A DNA stretch of 64,000 nucleotides from an uncultured Selenomonadales bacterium. Its GTDB lineage: Bacteria; Bacillota; Negativicutes; Selenomonadales; Selenomonadaceae. This document shows, in pieces, positions 27,123 to 36,146 of the stretch. The notes under the pieces were generated by a model. The model saw nothing but the letters and a program-made list of their open reading frames with translations. It had not been told where the DNA came from and did no database searches. The position numbers were made by a program, and so were the translations under genes. The stretch is from assembly GCA_900315155.1 (NCBI GenBank), contig OMYB01000008.1:1-64000 (forward strand), read 5' to 3'. How positions within the stretch are numbered: position 1 is the stretch's first letter; each line of letters opens with the position of its first letter.

Positions 27123-28443
27123 GGAAATCCTCCTGATTCAAAGGCAGGATGGCTTTGAGCACAAAACCGCCATCGTTCCAATACCAGAGTTTGCCGTGCA
27201 GCAGCTCGAGGCGCTCCCGCATATGACGCAGGCCGAAACCCGGCTGGATATCCTCGCAGCCGACGCCATCGTCGCTCATCGAGATCGTGAGGTGGGTATC
27301 CCCCATGCCGATGACGATCATGACGTGCTTCGCATGCCCGTGCCGGTTCGCATTGGTTATCCCCTCCTGCACGATGCGGTAAATGACTTCTTCCTGATCC
27401 TCGCGCAGATGCTGCGGCCACTGCGGCGCATAGACGCGCACGGTCATGCCCGAACTCTCCGTGAATTCCGTCGCGAGTTTATCGATGGCTTCGGGCAGCG
27501 GCAGCTTCTCGAGGTCGTCTGGGCGGAGCTTCTTAACGGATCGGCGCACGTCCGTGATGCCGCGCAGCGCCGTCTCCCGGATGCGCGTGAGCTGCTTCTT
27601 CGTGAAATCCGGTGCCGCATCGATGGTTACCAGGCAGGCATCGATGCCCGCCGCAATGCCCGTGAGCGCATGGCCGAGCGTATCGTGGATCTCGCGTGCC
27701 AGACGGTTGCGCTCGCGCGTCTCCGCCAGGCGCTCCGACTCGATTGCATAGGCACGCAGCTGCTCGTTGGCCTCACCGAGCCTCTTATTGAGCTCTGCGA
27801 TGCGCTTCGTCTCCTCGTGCTTGTCTTTGACGAGCATGACCATGTAGAGCACGAAGAAGATGATATTGAGCGAGACGAAGACGTTGCGGATAGCGAGCAG
27901 GTTTGCGCGCACATTACCCGCATAATAATTGGCATAAGACTCGAACGGCACAACCGAGAGCTGGAATAGGGCGAGGTTGTAGTTCGCGACAAAAAACAAT
28001 CCCAGCATCGCCACAAGCAGGATAATCTCCTGATTCCGCCCTTCGTAGCGGTGCATCAGGTCGGCAACGACGAGCAGGACAACGCCGTCATAGGACAGGT
28101 TGATGCTGAGCATCAGGACGATACAGGCGACGATTTCCAGCGCGAACACCATGTAGCGCAGGTTCGGGTCGCGCTCATCGATGCGGCGGTAAAACCACCC
28201 GAGCCCCAGCAGAAGCAGGTAGGACAGAATCGTCCCGCCGAGCTGCGTCTCTATGGGCATGGGCAGTGCCGGCACCGAGGCCAGGAAAGTGCGGGCCGAC
28301 ATGGACAGCTCGATCTTGTACTGCGTGAGGCACATGAATCCAGAAAGCAGCAGCACAACCAGTCCATTGAATGCCAGCAGCAGGTCGTGGACGCTGCGCG
28401 GGGAGATACTGCTGCGCGCCTGGTCTTTGGTTACGGACGTCAT
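27097..28443 (-). CDS. Sensor histidine kinase (HisKA_3 type) with six membrane segments
   Basis: About 448 residues. Six hydrophobic segments fill the first 220 residues with only short loops, so there is no sizeable extracytoplasmic sensor domain. A short coiled coil follows, then the HisKA_3 dimerisation helix with the phospho-His in REIHDTLGHALTGI, and an HATPase domain (N-box ITNANRHGHAKH, DDGVGCEDIQPGFGLRHMRER). It phosphorylates the NarL-type regulator encoded next. The start is uncertain: ATG 28443 gives MTSVTKDQ; GTG 28458 or TTG 28452 are also possible because the ribosome site overlaps the preceding gene's end. Confidence 0.9.
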   Translation of the reverse strand: MTSVTKDQARSSISPRSVHDLLLAFNGLVVLLLSGFMCLTQYKIELSMSARTFLASVPALPMPIETQLGGTILSYLLLLGLGWFYRRIDERDPNLRYMVFALEIVACIVLMLSINLSYDGVVLLVVADLMHRYEGRNQEIILLVAMLGLFFVANYNLALFQLSVVPFESYANYYAGNVRANLLAIRNVFVSLNIIFFVLYMVMLVKDKHEETKRIAELNKRLGEANEQLRAYAIESERLAETRERNRLAREIHDTLGHALTGIAAGIDACLVTIDAAPDFTKKQLTRIRETALRGITDVRRSVKKLRPDDLEKLPLPEAIDKLATEFTESSGMTVRVYAPQWPQHLREDQEEVIYRIVQEGITNANRHGHAKHVMIVIGMGDTHLTISMSDDGVGCEDIQPGFGLRHMRERLELLHGKLWYWNDGGFVLKAILPLNQEDFHDKDNDRG

Positions 28444-28448
28444 AGCCG

Positions 28449-29447
28449 TCAATCCCACCCTTCCAGATTGTAGTCCCGCACATTCTCCACGGTGATCAGG
28501 TGCGTGGGGAGCTTGATATAATGCGGATAATCCTCACCGGCAAAGATGTGATAGGCCATCTCCGCCGCGATGCGGCCCGTACGGCGTGGGGACTGTCCTG
28601 CCGTTGCCGTCATGAGCCCTTTCGCAATCATTTCCTTCGTCTCCGGTACCCCATCGACGCCATAGACGCTGACATTCATAAGGCGAGCGTTGTGCTCAAG
28701 CGCAGCCATCGCGCCCATAGCTGCCGGGTCATTCAGTGCCATGACGGTATCAATCTCCGGGTGGCGGCGGAGCATCTCCTCCATAGCCGGCATGGCTTGT
28801 TCCAGCTGTCCCTCGCACTCTGCCCTGTCGACGATGACGAAGCGCGGATCTTTCGCAATAGTATCGCTGAAACCGCGGATGCGGTCGACAGCGGAACGGG
28901 CGCCGGCATGGAGCAGCAAGGCAATGTGGGCACCTTCCTGATGCTGCATCAGGTGCTCAGCGCACTGGACGCCAGCCTGATAGTTATCGGAAACCACCGT
29001 GCCAGCCACATGGTCATCATCCTGCACATCCGTATCGATGCAGATAACCGGGACGCCGGCCTCCCGCGCAATCTGCAGGGCCGGTGCCATCTCACGCCAG
29101 TCTGCCGGCGTGACGAAAAGCACCTTCACACCATCAGCAATGAGGTCGCGGATTTCCTCCTCCTGCCGCTCCGGAGACAATGCCGGATCCCGCGTGATGA
29201 GAACATCCCCATGATTTTCCACCACCGTGCGGATTTCCTCATCCACGACCTGATAGTATGGATTGTTGAGCGTCATATAGACGGCGCCCAGTTTGCGCCG
29301 ATGCTCGTACTGCTGCGCCGAGTAGTCCGCCTGCGCCAGCTGATACAGTCCCATGACGAACAGCATCAGCAGGGCAGCCGCAGCTCCCGCCCAAAAGAGG
29401 CGTTCCCTCCTTGCATCCTTTGCATTCTCCGTATCCGTGCCCGTCAC
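28449..29447 (-). CDS. Membrane-anchored sugar-binding protein (RbsB/Peripla_BP_4 type)
   Basis: 332 residues. A basic N-terminus and one membrane segment (AAAALLMLFVMGLYQLA) are followed by a class I periplasmic-binding fold: LGAVYMTLNNPYYQVVDEEI, VLFVTPADW, VPVICIDTDV and AALEHNARLMNVSVYGVDG. No ABC transporter is linked. It opens the operon of the kinase, regulator and a second binding protein, so it probably presents a sugar signal to the kinase. The start is a GTG (29447) about 20 bases after the predicted transcription start; the leader also contains a nine-codon frame ending on that GTG. Confidence 0.85.
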   Translation of the reverse strand: MTGTDTENAKDARRERLFWAGAAAALLMLFVMGLYQLAQADYSAQQYEHRRKLGAVYMTLNNPYYQVVDEEIRTVVENHGDVLITRDPALSPERQEEEIRDLIADGVKVLFVTPADWREMAPALQIAREAGVPVICIDTDVQDDDHVAGTVVSDNYQAGVQCAEHLMQHQEGAHIALLLHAGARSAVDRIRGFSDTIAKDPRFVIVDRAECEGQLEQAMPAMEEMLRRHPEIDTVMALNDPAAMGAMAALEHNARLMNVSVYGVDGVPETKEMIAKGLMTATAGQSPRRTGRIAAEMAYHIFAGEDYPHYIKLPTHLITVENVRDYNLEGWD

Positions 29448-29471
29448 CCTTTCCCGTACCGATTTGTTTTC

Positions 29472-29500
29472 ATTATACTACCATCCGGGCATGAGAAAAA
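29472..29500 (-). promoter_or_regulatory. Promoter of the binding-protein/two-component operon
   Basis: TATAAT (29472-29477) has TTTTTC 17 bases upstream as a weak -35. The -35 overlaps the T-run of the preceding PTS terminator. The weak -35 suggests dependence on an activator. Confidence 0.5.
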
Positions 29501-29522
29501 GCCCCCGCCCGGAGGCAGGAGC
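29496..29522 (-). terminator. Terminator of the PTS operon
   Basis: A 9-bp stem (GCTCCTGCC / GGCGGGGGC, two G-U pairs) with a 4-base loop is followed by TTTTTCTC on the minus strand. Confidence 0.75.
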
Positions 29523-29586
29523 TTTCTCTCACATACTACGTGATGGAAACAAAATGGATGTATGATCAACCTTTTGGGCTTCCCTG

Positions 29587-30405
29587 TCAAGCGAAAAGGC
29601 CGATAGCATAACCGACGATGCCGAGTGCGAAGAGGCCGAGGATGATGACCAGCGGGTTCGCGCCCTTCTTGAGGAAGTACATGCAGGCGAACGTCATGAG
29701 GAGAGGAACGAGGCCTGGCATGAGGCTGTCGAGGAGGCTCTGAACCGTCGTGACGACCTGCTCGCCCTGCTGGTTCGTGTAACTGGAGAGGACCATCGGC
29801 ATGTTGACCGTCGTCCACTTCGCGACGAGGGCGCCCATGACGAGAAGGCCGAGGACGGAAGAACCTTCGGTGAGGTAACGCATACGGTTGCCGCCGACCT
29901 CATTGACGAGCTCTGTACCTTTCTCATAGCCGTACTTGACGCCGAAATAGTTCGTCAGCAGGCGGATGAGGTTGAAGCCGATGAAGAAGATGAGCGGGCC
30001 GACGATGCTGCCCGTCAGGGCAATGCCTGCGCCGAGAGCGGCGAGAACCGGGCGGAGCGTGCCCCAGAAAATCGGGTCGCCGACGCCGGCCAGAGGACCG
30101 ATGAGGCCGACCTTGACGCCGGAAATCGTATCTTCACCGATTTCCGCGCCGTTCGCCTTCTTTTCCTCCATGGCGGCGATGATGCCCATGATCGGCGTCG
30201 CCAGGAACGGCTGCGTGTTGAAGAATTCGAGGTGGCGTTTGAGCGCTGCCTTGAGGTCGTCGCCCTGATAGAGCTTCTTGAGTGCCGGAATCAGCGACAC
30301 GCAGAAGCCGATTGCCTGCATACGCTCGAAGTTGAAGGAGCCGAGCAGGAAGTTCGAGCGGACAAAGATATTAAAGAGATCGCCTTTCGTTAATTTCTTT
30401 TCCAT
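29587..30405 (-). CDS. PTS mannose-family transporter subunit IID
   Basis: 272 residues. IID signature: N-terminal LTKGDLFNIFVRSNFLLGSFNFERMQAIGF, then GPLAGVGDPIFWGTLRPVLAALGAG, and a C-terminal membrane segment. With IIC it forms the membrane channel of a mannose/sorbose/N-acetylgalactosamine-type phosphotransferase system. AAGGAGG precedes the ATG. It is the last gene of the IIB-IIC-IID operon. Substrate is not predictable from sequence. Confidence 0.93.
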   Translation of the reverse strand: MEKKLTKGDLFNIFVRSNFLLGSFNFERMQAIGFCVSLIPALKKLYQGDDLKAALKRHLEFFNTQPFLATPIMGIIAAMEEKKANGAEIGEDTISGVKVGLIGPLAGVGDPIFWGTLRPVLAALGAGIALTGSIVGPLIFFIGFNLIRLLTNYFGVKYGYEKGTELVNEVGGNRMRYLTEGSSVLGLLVMGALVAKWTTVNMPMVLSSYTNQQGEQVVTTVQSLLDSLMPGLVPLLMTFACMYFLKKGANPLVIILGLFALGIVGYAIGLFA

Positions 30406-30417
30406 GACAGTTCCTCC

Positions 30418-31227
30418 TTACATGAGATCCGAATCGTCGATATCATCCAGCGCATTGCCCGTGCCGCCAGCGGCCGGACCGGCTGCCTGCGCGTTCAGCT
30501 CGCGCTGCAGGCCGCGGATGTGGAAGTAAGCACAGATCAGGCCGATAGCACCGAAACCGATGAGGTTGACCTGCGTGAACACGGCGATGAGGAAGCCAAG
30601 GAAGAAGAACGGCATGAGTGCTTTCGCATTCATCATGTTGATGACCATCGCATAACCTACGACGACGATGAATCCGCCGGAAACCTGCAGGCCGCGCGTG
30701 ATGACATCCGGAATCGCAGCGAGTGCCGCATTGACCGTATCCGTACCAGCAACGAGCGCGATGGCAGCAGCCGGAGCAGCTACGCGGATGGCCTGAAGCA
30801 AGAGGCCGCCGAGGTGGCACATCTCGATGCCGAAGCAGTTGCCCTCCGTGGCGAACTTATCTGCGAGGTGCTGGAAGAAGACGGTAATCGTACGAACGAA
30901 GATCGTGAGGACCTGGCCAGCTGCTGCCAGAGGCACAGCCAGCGCGATGCCGGCGCCGATGCTCTGATGGCCGACGATGACGAGGATGGTCGAGACGACC
31001 GATGCGAGAGCCGCATCCGGCGCCATGGCGGCACCGACGTTCATCCAGCCGAGTGCGAGCATCTCCAGCGTACCACCGAGGATGATGCCCGTCGTGATAT
31101 CGCCGAGGACGAGGCCCATGAGTGTGCACGCGACGAGTGGACGATGGAACTGGCACTCATCGAGCACCGACCCCATACCGGCGACGGCGGCGACGATGAT
31201 GACGCCCAGGAATTGTAACGATGTCAT
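30418..31227 (-). CDS. PTS mannose-family transporter subunit IIC
   Basis: 269 residues with about seven to eight membrane segments. The N-terminus has LVACTLMGLVLGDITTGIILGGTLEMLALGWMN, the classical IIC-Man sequence. It forms the sugar channel together with IID. AGGGGG precedes the ATG; the gene begins 58 bases after IIB and ends 12 bases before IID. The tail (AGPAAGGTGNALDDIDDSDLM) is acidic and cytoplasmic. Confidence 0.93.
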   Translation of the reverse strand: MTSLQFLGVIIVAAVAGMGSVLDECQFHRPLVACTLMGLVLGDITTGIILGGTLEMLALGWMNVGAAMAPDAALASVVSTILVIVGHQSIGAGIALAVPLAAAGQVLTIFVRTITVFFQHLADKFATEGNCFGIEMCHLGGLLLQAIRVAAPAAAIALVAGTDTVNAALAAIPDVITRGLQVSGGFIVVVGYAMVINMMNAKALMPFFFLGFLIAVFTQVNLIGFGAIGLICAYFHIRGLQRELNAQAAGPAAGGTGNALDDIDDSDLM

Positions 31228-31285
31228 GAAGTATTCCCCCTATTTCGTGATCTGAATCCCTTTCCTGTAATTTCCCTTTTCTCGA

Positions 31286-31777
31286 TTACACGAGGCCTTT
31301 TGCCTTCAGTGCTGCCATGACGTCGCCTTTCGGCTCGCTCGCGAGCTTGCGGATCTCGACCTCAACGCCCATGTCGAGAAGCTCGAGGATGGCTTTGACA
31401 TCATCCGGACCAACCGCTACGGCCTGGGAGATCAGCGTGTCGCCCTCTTTGTAGCACATGCCGCCGAGGTTGACGGACTTGAACGGGATACCGCCCTTTA
31501 TCGCGCGGACGACATCGCGCGGCTTCGTGAACAGGAACAGCGTCTTGAATGGCGCGTATTTCGGGTTCTTGTAAGCCTCGCAGGCCTTCTCGACCGGTAC
31601 GACGTAGCCTTTGAGTCCCGGTGGAACGACCTGCAGGAGCAGCTTCTTGCGGAGCGTGTCCTTCGCGACCTCGTCGCTGCAGCACATGATGCGGTTGCAG
31701 CCCGTGACTTTGGACCAGACCGTGGCGACCTGGCCGTGGATCAGACGATCATCGATACGGCAAAATGCGATTTCCAT
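31286..31777 (-). CDS. PTS mannose/sorbose-family subunit IIB
   Basis: 163 residues. The phosphorylated histidine is His14 in RIDDRLIHGQV, the invariant IIB-Man motif, followed by the Rossmann-like PTSIIB_sorb fold (FLFTKPRDVVRAIKGG, VNLGGM). It transfers phosphate to the incoming sugar. There is no fused or adjacent IIA domain, so phosphate must come from a IIA encoded elsewhere. AAAGGGG lies before the ATG. First gene of the operon. Confidence 0.93.
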   Translation of the reverse strand: MEIAFCRIDDRLIHGQVATVWSKVTGCNRIMCCSDEVAKDTLRKKLLLQVVPPGLKGYVVPVEKACEAYKNPKYAPFKTLFLFTKPRDVVRAIKGGIPFKSVNLGGMCYKEGDTLISQAVAVGPDDVKAILELLDMGVEVEIRKLASEPKGDVMAALKAKGLV

Positions 31778-31809
31778 GATGAATCCCCTTTCTTTTCTCC
31801 AGAAACCCC

Positions 31810-31887
31810 TGAAATGATTTCAAACAGTGGAAACTGTCTTTGTTATCTGACAATACCTATCATACACGCATATTCCATCGAAGTCAG
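31810..31887 (-). promoter_or_regulatory. PTS operon promoter and two palindromes
   Basis: A promoter-like CTGACT (31882-31887), 17 bases, TATGAT (31859-31864) points toward the PTS genes. Between it and IIB lie two inverted repeats: ACAGT-4-ACTGT (31824-31837) and the perfect TGAAATGATTTCA (31810-31822). Either could be the operator for a dedicated regulator or for the nearby NarL-type protein. Confidence 0.5.
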
Positions 31888-31918
31888 CTGAACTCTGTCA
31901 CGAATTTCTCACGCGAGC

Positions 31919-31934
31919 CATGACAAATGTCATG
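31919..31934. promoter_or_regulatory. Perfect 16-bp palindrome between divergent genes
   Basis: CATGACA-AA-TGTCATG lies between the PTS promoter and the HAD phosphatase promoter, which face away from each other. It is a candidate binding site controlling either gene. Confidence 0.4.
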
Positions 31935-31987
31935 ATTTAACCGTGAATTTATTCCGTTACTCTCTGTTTTCTGTGCTTCTTCTACGA

Positions 31988-31993
31988 TATAAT
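31988..31993 (+). promoter_or_regulatory. -10 box of the HAD phosphatase gene
   Basis: A perfect TATAAT stands 57 bases before the ATG; the -35 region is weak (TTTTCT, 15 bases). Confidence 0.45.
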
Positions 31994-32050
31994 AGAAATC
32001 AGCCAAAAACCGTCACGGTTATCCAGGGATTCCATATGGAGGGATAGAAT

Positions 32051-32872
32051 ATGAAGGATAAGAAAAAGCCGCGCATGATTTTTTCCGACATCGACGGCAC
32101 GTTCCTCACGCCGGAAAGCAAGGTCAGCCCGCGCACGGCCAAGGCTCTGCATGCGGTGCTCGGGCAGGGCATTCCATTCGCGCTCGTCTCTGCACGTATG
32201 CCTGAGGCCATCTACCCGATCACAGACCAGCTCGGCGTCACGATTCCCATCGTGAGCTACTCCGGAGCCTACGTACTCACCGAGGACGAGCAGCTGCTGT
32301 TCAGTGAGACGATGGTCCCGGAGCCCACGCACCGCCTGCTCGACGTGCTCGAAAGCGAATACGCGGACGCCGTAGTCAACTATTATGCCGGCCGCCACTG
32401 GTACGTGCGCGACCGCGAAAACGAGCGCGTGCAGACGGAAATCCGCATTACCTCGGCCCAGCCTATCGAAGGAAATTTCTCCGAACGCCTCGAAGCCGGT
32501 GAACGGCCGAACAAGATCCTGCTCATGGCGGAGCCGGCCCTCTGCGAAAGGGCCGAGAAAGACCTGGCCGCCCGTTTCCCTGAGTTTCACGTCGTGCGCT
32601 CGGCGCCCTTCCTGCTCGAAATCATGGACAAAAGCGTCTCAAAGGCCACGGGCATCGATGTGCTGCTGAAACACTACGGCATCCTGCGCGAGGATGCCCT
32701 CTCTTTCGGTGACAACTACAACGACCTCGAGATGCTCGAGGCCACGGGCACGAGCGTCGCCATGGGCAACGCCCCCGATGGCGTAAAAAAGGCCGCCACC
32801 TGCGTGACGGCCCCGAATACCGAGGATGGTATCTGGAAATATCTGAAAGACAACCATATCATCGACGCCTGA
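32051..32872 (+). CDS. Cof-type HAD sugar-phosphate phosphatase
   Basis: 273 residues. HAD motifs: DIDGTF (nucleophile and acid/base aspartates near residue 13-15), LVSARMP (motif II), NKILL with the cap's lysine region, SVSKATGIDVLL with the motif III lysine, and motif IV FGDNYNDLEML. The large C2-type cap is that of the Cof/YbjI group, which dephosphorylates sugar phosphates and related small molecules. GGAGGG lies 7 bases before the ATG. It is divergent from the PTS operon and could relieve sugar-phosphate stress, but that is inference. Confidence 0.9.
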   Translation: MKDKKKPRMIFSDIDGTFLTPESKVSPRTAKALHAVLGQGIPFALVSARMPEAIYPITDQLGVTIPIVSYSGAYVLTEDEQLLFSETMVPEPTHRLLDVLESEYADAVVNYYAGRHWYVRDRENERVQTEIRITSAQPIEGNFSERLEAGERPNKILLMAEPALCERAEKDLAARFPEFHVVRSAPFLLEIMDKSVSKATGIDVLLKHYGILREDALSFGDNYNDLEMLEATGTSVAMGNAPDGVKKAATCVTAPNTEDGIWKYLKDNHIIDA

Positions 32873-32884
32873 TGCATGAAGCGC

Positions 32885-32921
32885 AAAAAGAGGAGCCGGA
32901 TTTTCGTCCGGCTCCTCTTTT
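32885..32921. terminator. Bidirectional terminator between HAD gene and ileS
   Basis: A 14-bp stem (starting AAGAGGAGCCGGA) with a TTTTCG loop carries A and T runs on both flanks, serving two convergent genes. Confidence 0.9.
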
Positions 32922-32948
32922 CGTATCTTTCGAATCGAAGGGTAGATG

Positions 32949-35900
32949 TTATTTCACAGCCAGCGTGACCGTCTCGCCATTGATGTTCCACTCTTTTTCG
33001 TGGCCATCGAGCTGGTCGTAGACGACGTTGTCTGCGAGCGTGATATCTTTAAGGAACTGCTCCTGCTTCTTCACGATGCCTTCGAGTTTTTCGTTGCCGC
33101 TGAGGTAGACCGTGATATGATCCGTGACCTCATAGCCGTTCTCCTTGCGCATCGTCTGGACCTTGCTGATGACCTCGCGGACGAAGCCTTCCTCAACGAG
33201 TTCCGGCGTGAGCGTCGTCTCCAGCGCGACCGTGACGCCGTTGTAGCGCTGGCAGTTATAGCCCTCGGTCTGTGCCATCGTGACGTCGACATCCTCCGGC
33301 AGCAGCGTGAGGTCGCCGTCGCCCTCGAGATGGAGCACGAGCTGGCCCGTCTTATCGAGCTCTTCCTTCGCGGCATGACCGTTGACAGCCTTGAGTGCCT
33401 TCTGGACCGCGCCCATCTTCTTGCCGACCTTCTTGCCGAGCACACGGAACTGCGGCTTCAGCGTATACGTCAGGTACTCCTCCATGTCATCTTTGAAAGT
33501 AACCTGCTTGACGTTGAGCTCATCCTCGACGATCTTCTTGTAGAATTCGTCGAGAACGACCGGCGCCTTGACATACATATTGCCGATCGGCTGGCGGTTC
33601 TTGATGTTCGCCTCATTGCGCGCAGCGCGGCCGAGCACGACGATCTCGAGGACTTCGCCCATGTTCTTCTCGAGTTCTTTGTCGATATGGGCCTCGTTGG
33701 CGGCCGGATAGTCGCAGAGATGAACGGACTCCGATGCGTTTTTATCGATGCTGCGGACGAGATTCTGATAGATGGACTCCGTCATGAACGGAATCATCGG
33801 AGCAGCGGCTTTCGTCAGCGTGACGAGTGCCGTGTAGAGCGTCATATAGGCGTTGACTTTATCCTGCTCCATGCCCTTTGCCCAGAAACGCGCACGGCTG
33901 CGGCGGACATACCAGTTCGAAAGCTCATCGACAAACTGCTCGAGCGCCTTGGCGGCCTCGGTGACACGGTAGTTCGTGAGGTCGTCGTCGACATCCTTCA
34001 CCATCGTGTTGAGGCGGGAGAGGCACCATTTATCCATGACCGGCAGCTTGTCGTAGTCGAGCGTGTATTTCGTCGCATCGAAGTTGTCGATATTCGCGTA
34101 GAGCACGAAGAAGGCGTACGTATTCCAAAGCGTGCCCATGAACTTGCGCTGGCCTTCCTGGACCGCATCATCGTGGAAGCGGTTCGGCAGCCACGGTGCG
34201 CTGTTCTCGTAGAAATACCAGCGGATGGCATCGGCGCCATGCTTGCCGATTGCCTCCATCGGGTCGACGGCGTTGCCCTTCGACTTCGACATCTTCTGGC
34301 CGTCTTTATCCTGCACATGCCCCATGACGATGACGTTCTTATACGGGGATTTATGGAACAGCAGCGTCGAGATGGCCATGAGCGAGTAGAACCAGCCGCG
34401 CGTCTGATCGACGGCCTCGGAGATGAAATCCGCCGGGAACCGCTTCTCAAAGATGTCCTTGTTCTCAAACGGATAGTGCCACTGCGCAAACGGCATGGAG
34501 CCGGAGTCGAACCAGCAGTCGATGACCTCGGGGACACGGCGCATTTCCTTGCCGCACTTCGGGCATTTGATGGTCACCTGGTCAATGTACGGGCGATGCA
34601 GCTCGATGTCATCCGGGCAGTTATCGCTCATGGATTTGAGTTCCTCGATGGAACCGATGACATGGCGATGGCCGCACTCGCACTCCCACACCGGCAGCGG
34701 CGTGCCCCAGTAACGGTTGCGCGAAAGGCCCCAGTCCTGTACATGCTCCAGCCAGTTGCCGAAACGGCCCTCGCCGATGGATTTCGGGATCCAGTTGACC
34801 GTGTGGTTGTTCGCCACGAGCTCGTCCTTGACCGCCGTCATCTTGATGAACCACTCGGAGCGTGCGTAGTAGAGAAGCGGCGTATCGCAGCGCCAGCAAT
34901 GCGGATAACTGTGCGTAAACTCCGGTGCCTTGAACAGCTTGCCGGACGCCTTGAGGTCCTCGAGGATCATCGGGTCGGCTTTCTTGACGAACACGCCCGG
35001 CCATTTCGTCTCCTCCGTGAGCTCGCCCTTGCCGTTGACGAGGTTTACGAACGCGATGTCATTGGCCTGGCAGACGCGGTTATCGTCTTCACCAAAGGCC
35101 GGTGCGATGTGGACGATGCCCGTGCCGTCTTCCGTCGTGACATAGCCATCGGCCACGACGATGAACGCCTTTTTATCCTTTTGTTTTGCCACCGTTGCAT
35201 TCGCGAACGGATAGAGCGGCTCATACGATTTGCCGACGAGATCCTGGCCCTTGCATTTCGCAACGACCTGACGCTCACCTTCGACGCCCTCGAAGACAGC
35301 ATCCACGAGTGCCTCGGCGAGGATGTAGTTCTTACCGTTGACCGCGAGTTTCACATAATCGACGTCCGGGTTCACGCAGAGGGCGAGGTTGGACGGGAGC
35401 GTCCACGGCGTCGTCGTCCATGCGAGGAAATACGTGTTGTCCTCGTCCAGGACCTTGAACTCGACCATGGCCGAACGCTCCGTGACGTCCTTATACCCCT
35501 GAGCAACCTCATGCGACGACAGCGGCGTACCGCAGCGCGGGCAGTATGGGACGACCTTGTAGCCCTTGTACAGGAGTCCCTTTTCCCAGATCTGCTTCAG
35601 TGCCCACCACTCGGACTCGATATAGTCGTTCTCGTACGTGATGTATGGGTGATCCATGTCGGCCCAGAAACCGACGACGTCGGAGAACTCCTCCCACATG
35701 CCCTTGTATTTCCAAACGGATTCGCGGCACTTCTTGATGAACGGCTCGATGCCGTAGCGCTCGATCTGCTCCTTGCCGTTGATGCCGATGGCCTTCTCGA
35801 CCTCGAGCTCCACGGGCAGGCCGTGCGTATCCCATCCGGCCTTGCGCAGGACTTTCTTGCCCTTCATCGAGGCGAAACGCGGCAGCATATCCTTGATGAC

Positions 35901-36086
35901 ACGCGTGAGGACATGGCCGATATGCGGTTTGCCGTTTGCCGTCGGAGGGCCATCATAGAACGTATAGGTATCGCAGCCCTCACGCTGGTCGATAGCCTTC
36001 TGTGCGATATGGTTGTCCTGCCAGAACTGCAGGACGCCTTTCTCGCGTTCAACGAAATTGAGGTTTGTGTCTACTTTCTGATACAA
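32949..36086 (-). CDS. ileS: Isoleucyl-tRNA synthetase (eukaryote-like IleRS2 class)
   Basis: About 1045 residues. HIGH motif at residues 55-58 within GPPTANGKPHIGHVL, GWDTHGLPVELEVEK after it, the editing domain, and KMSKSKGN near residue 597. The PTANGKPHIGH form, the extended length and the C-terminal extension without the terminal zinc finger of IleRS1 point to the IleRS2 class. IleRS2 enzymes are generally insensitive to mupirocin. The frame is open further upstream, but the TTG at 36086 has GGGAGG 8 bases before it and begins the conserved sequence LYQKVDTNLNF. Expression is controlled by the T-box leader. Confidence 0.95.
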   Translation of the reverse strand: MYQKVDTNLNFVEREKGVLQFWQDNHIAQKAIDQREGCDTYTFYDGPPTANGKPHIGHVLTRVIKDMLPRFASMKGKKVLRKAGWDTHGLPVELEVEKAIGINGKEQIERYGIEPFIKKCRESVWKYKGMWEEFSDVVGFWADMDHPYITYENDYIESEWWALKQIWEKGLLYKGYKVVPYCPRCGTPLSSHEVAQGYKDVTERSAMVEFKVLDEDNTYFLAWTTTPWTLPSNLALCVNPDVDYVKLAVNGKNYILAEALVDAVFEGVEGERQVVAKCKGQDLVGKSYEPLYPFANATVAKQKDKKAFIVVADGYVTTEDGTGIVHIAPAFGEDDNRVCQANDIAFVNLVNGKGELTEETKWPGVFVKKADPMILEDLKASGKLFKAPEFTHSYPHCWRCDTPLLYYARSEWFIKMTAVKDELVANNHTVNWIPKSIGEGRFGNWLEHVQDWGLSRNRYWGTPLPVWECECGHRHVIGSIEELKSMSDNCPDDIELHRPYIDQVTIKCPKCGKEMRRVPEVIDCWFDSGSMPFAQWHYPFENKDIFEKRFPADFISEAVDQTRGWFYSLMAISTLLFHKSPYKNVIVMGHVQDKDGQKMSKSKGNAVDPMEAIGKHGADAIRWYFYENSAPWLPNRFHDDAVQEGQRKFMGTLWNTYAFFVLYANIDNFDATKYTLDYDKLPVMDKWCLSRLNTMVKDVDDDLTNYRVTEAAKALEQFVDELSNWYVRRSRARFWAKGMEQDKVNAYMTLYTALVTLTKAAAPMIPFMTESIYQNLVRSIDKNASESVHLCDYPAANEAHIDKELEKNMGEVLEIVVLGRAARNEANIKNRQPIGNMYVKAPVVLDEFYKKIVEDELNVKQVTFKDDMEEYLTYTLKPQFRVLGKKVGKKMGAVQKALKAVNGHAAKEELDKTGQLVLHLEGDGDLTLLPEDVDVTMAQTEGYNCQRYNGVTVALETTLTPELVEEGFVREVISKVQTMRKENGYEVTDHITVYLSGNEKLEGIVKKQEQFLKDITLADNVVYDQLDGHEKEWNINGETVTLAVK

Positions 36087-36146
36087 ATCGGGTTCCTCCC
36101 ATCCTCTGCACTGCGTGGATGCAGACTTGCCTTTTTGATGACAAAT

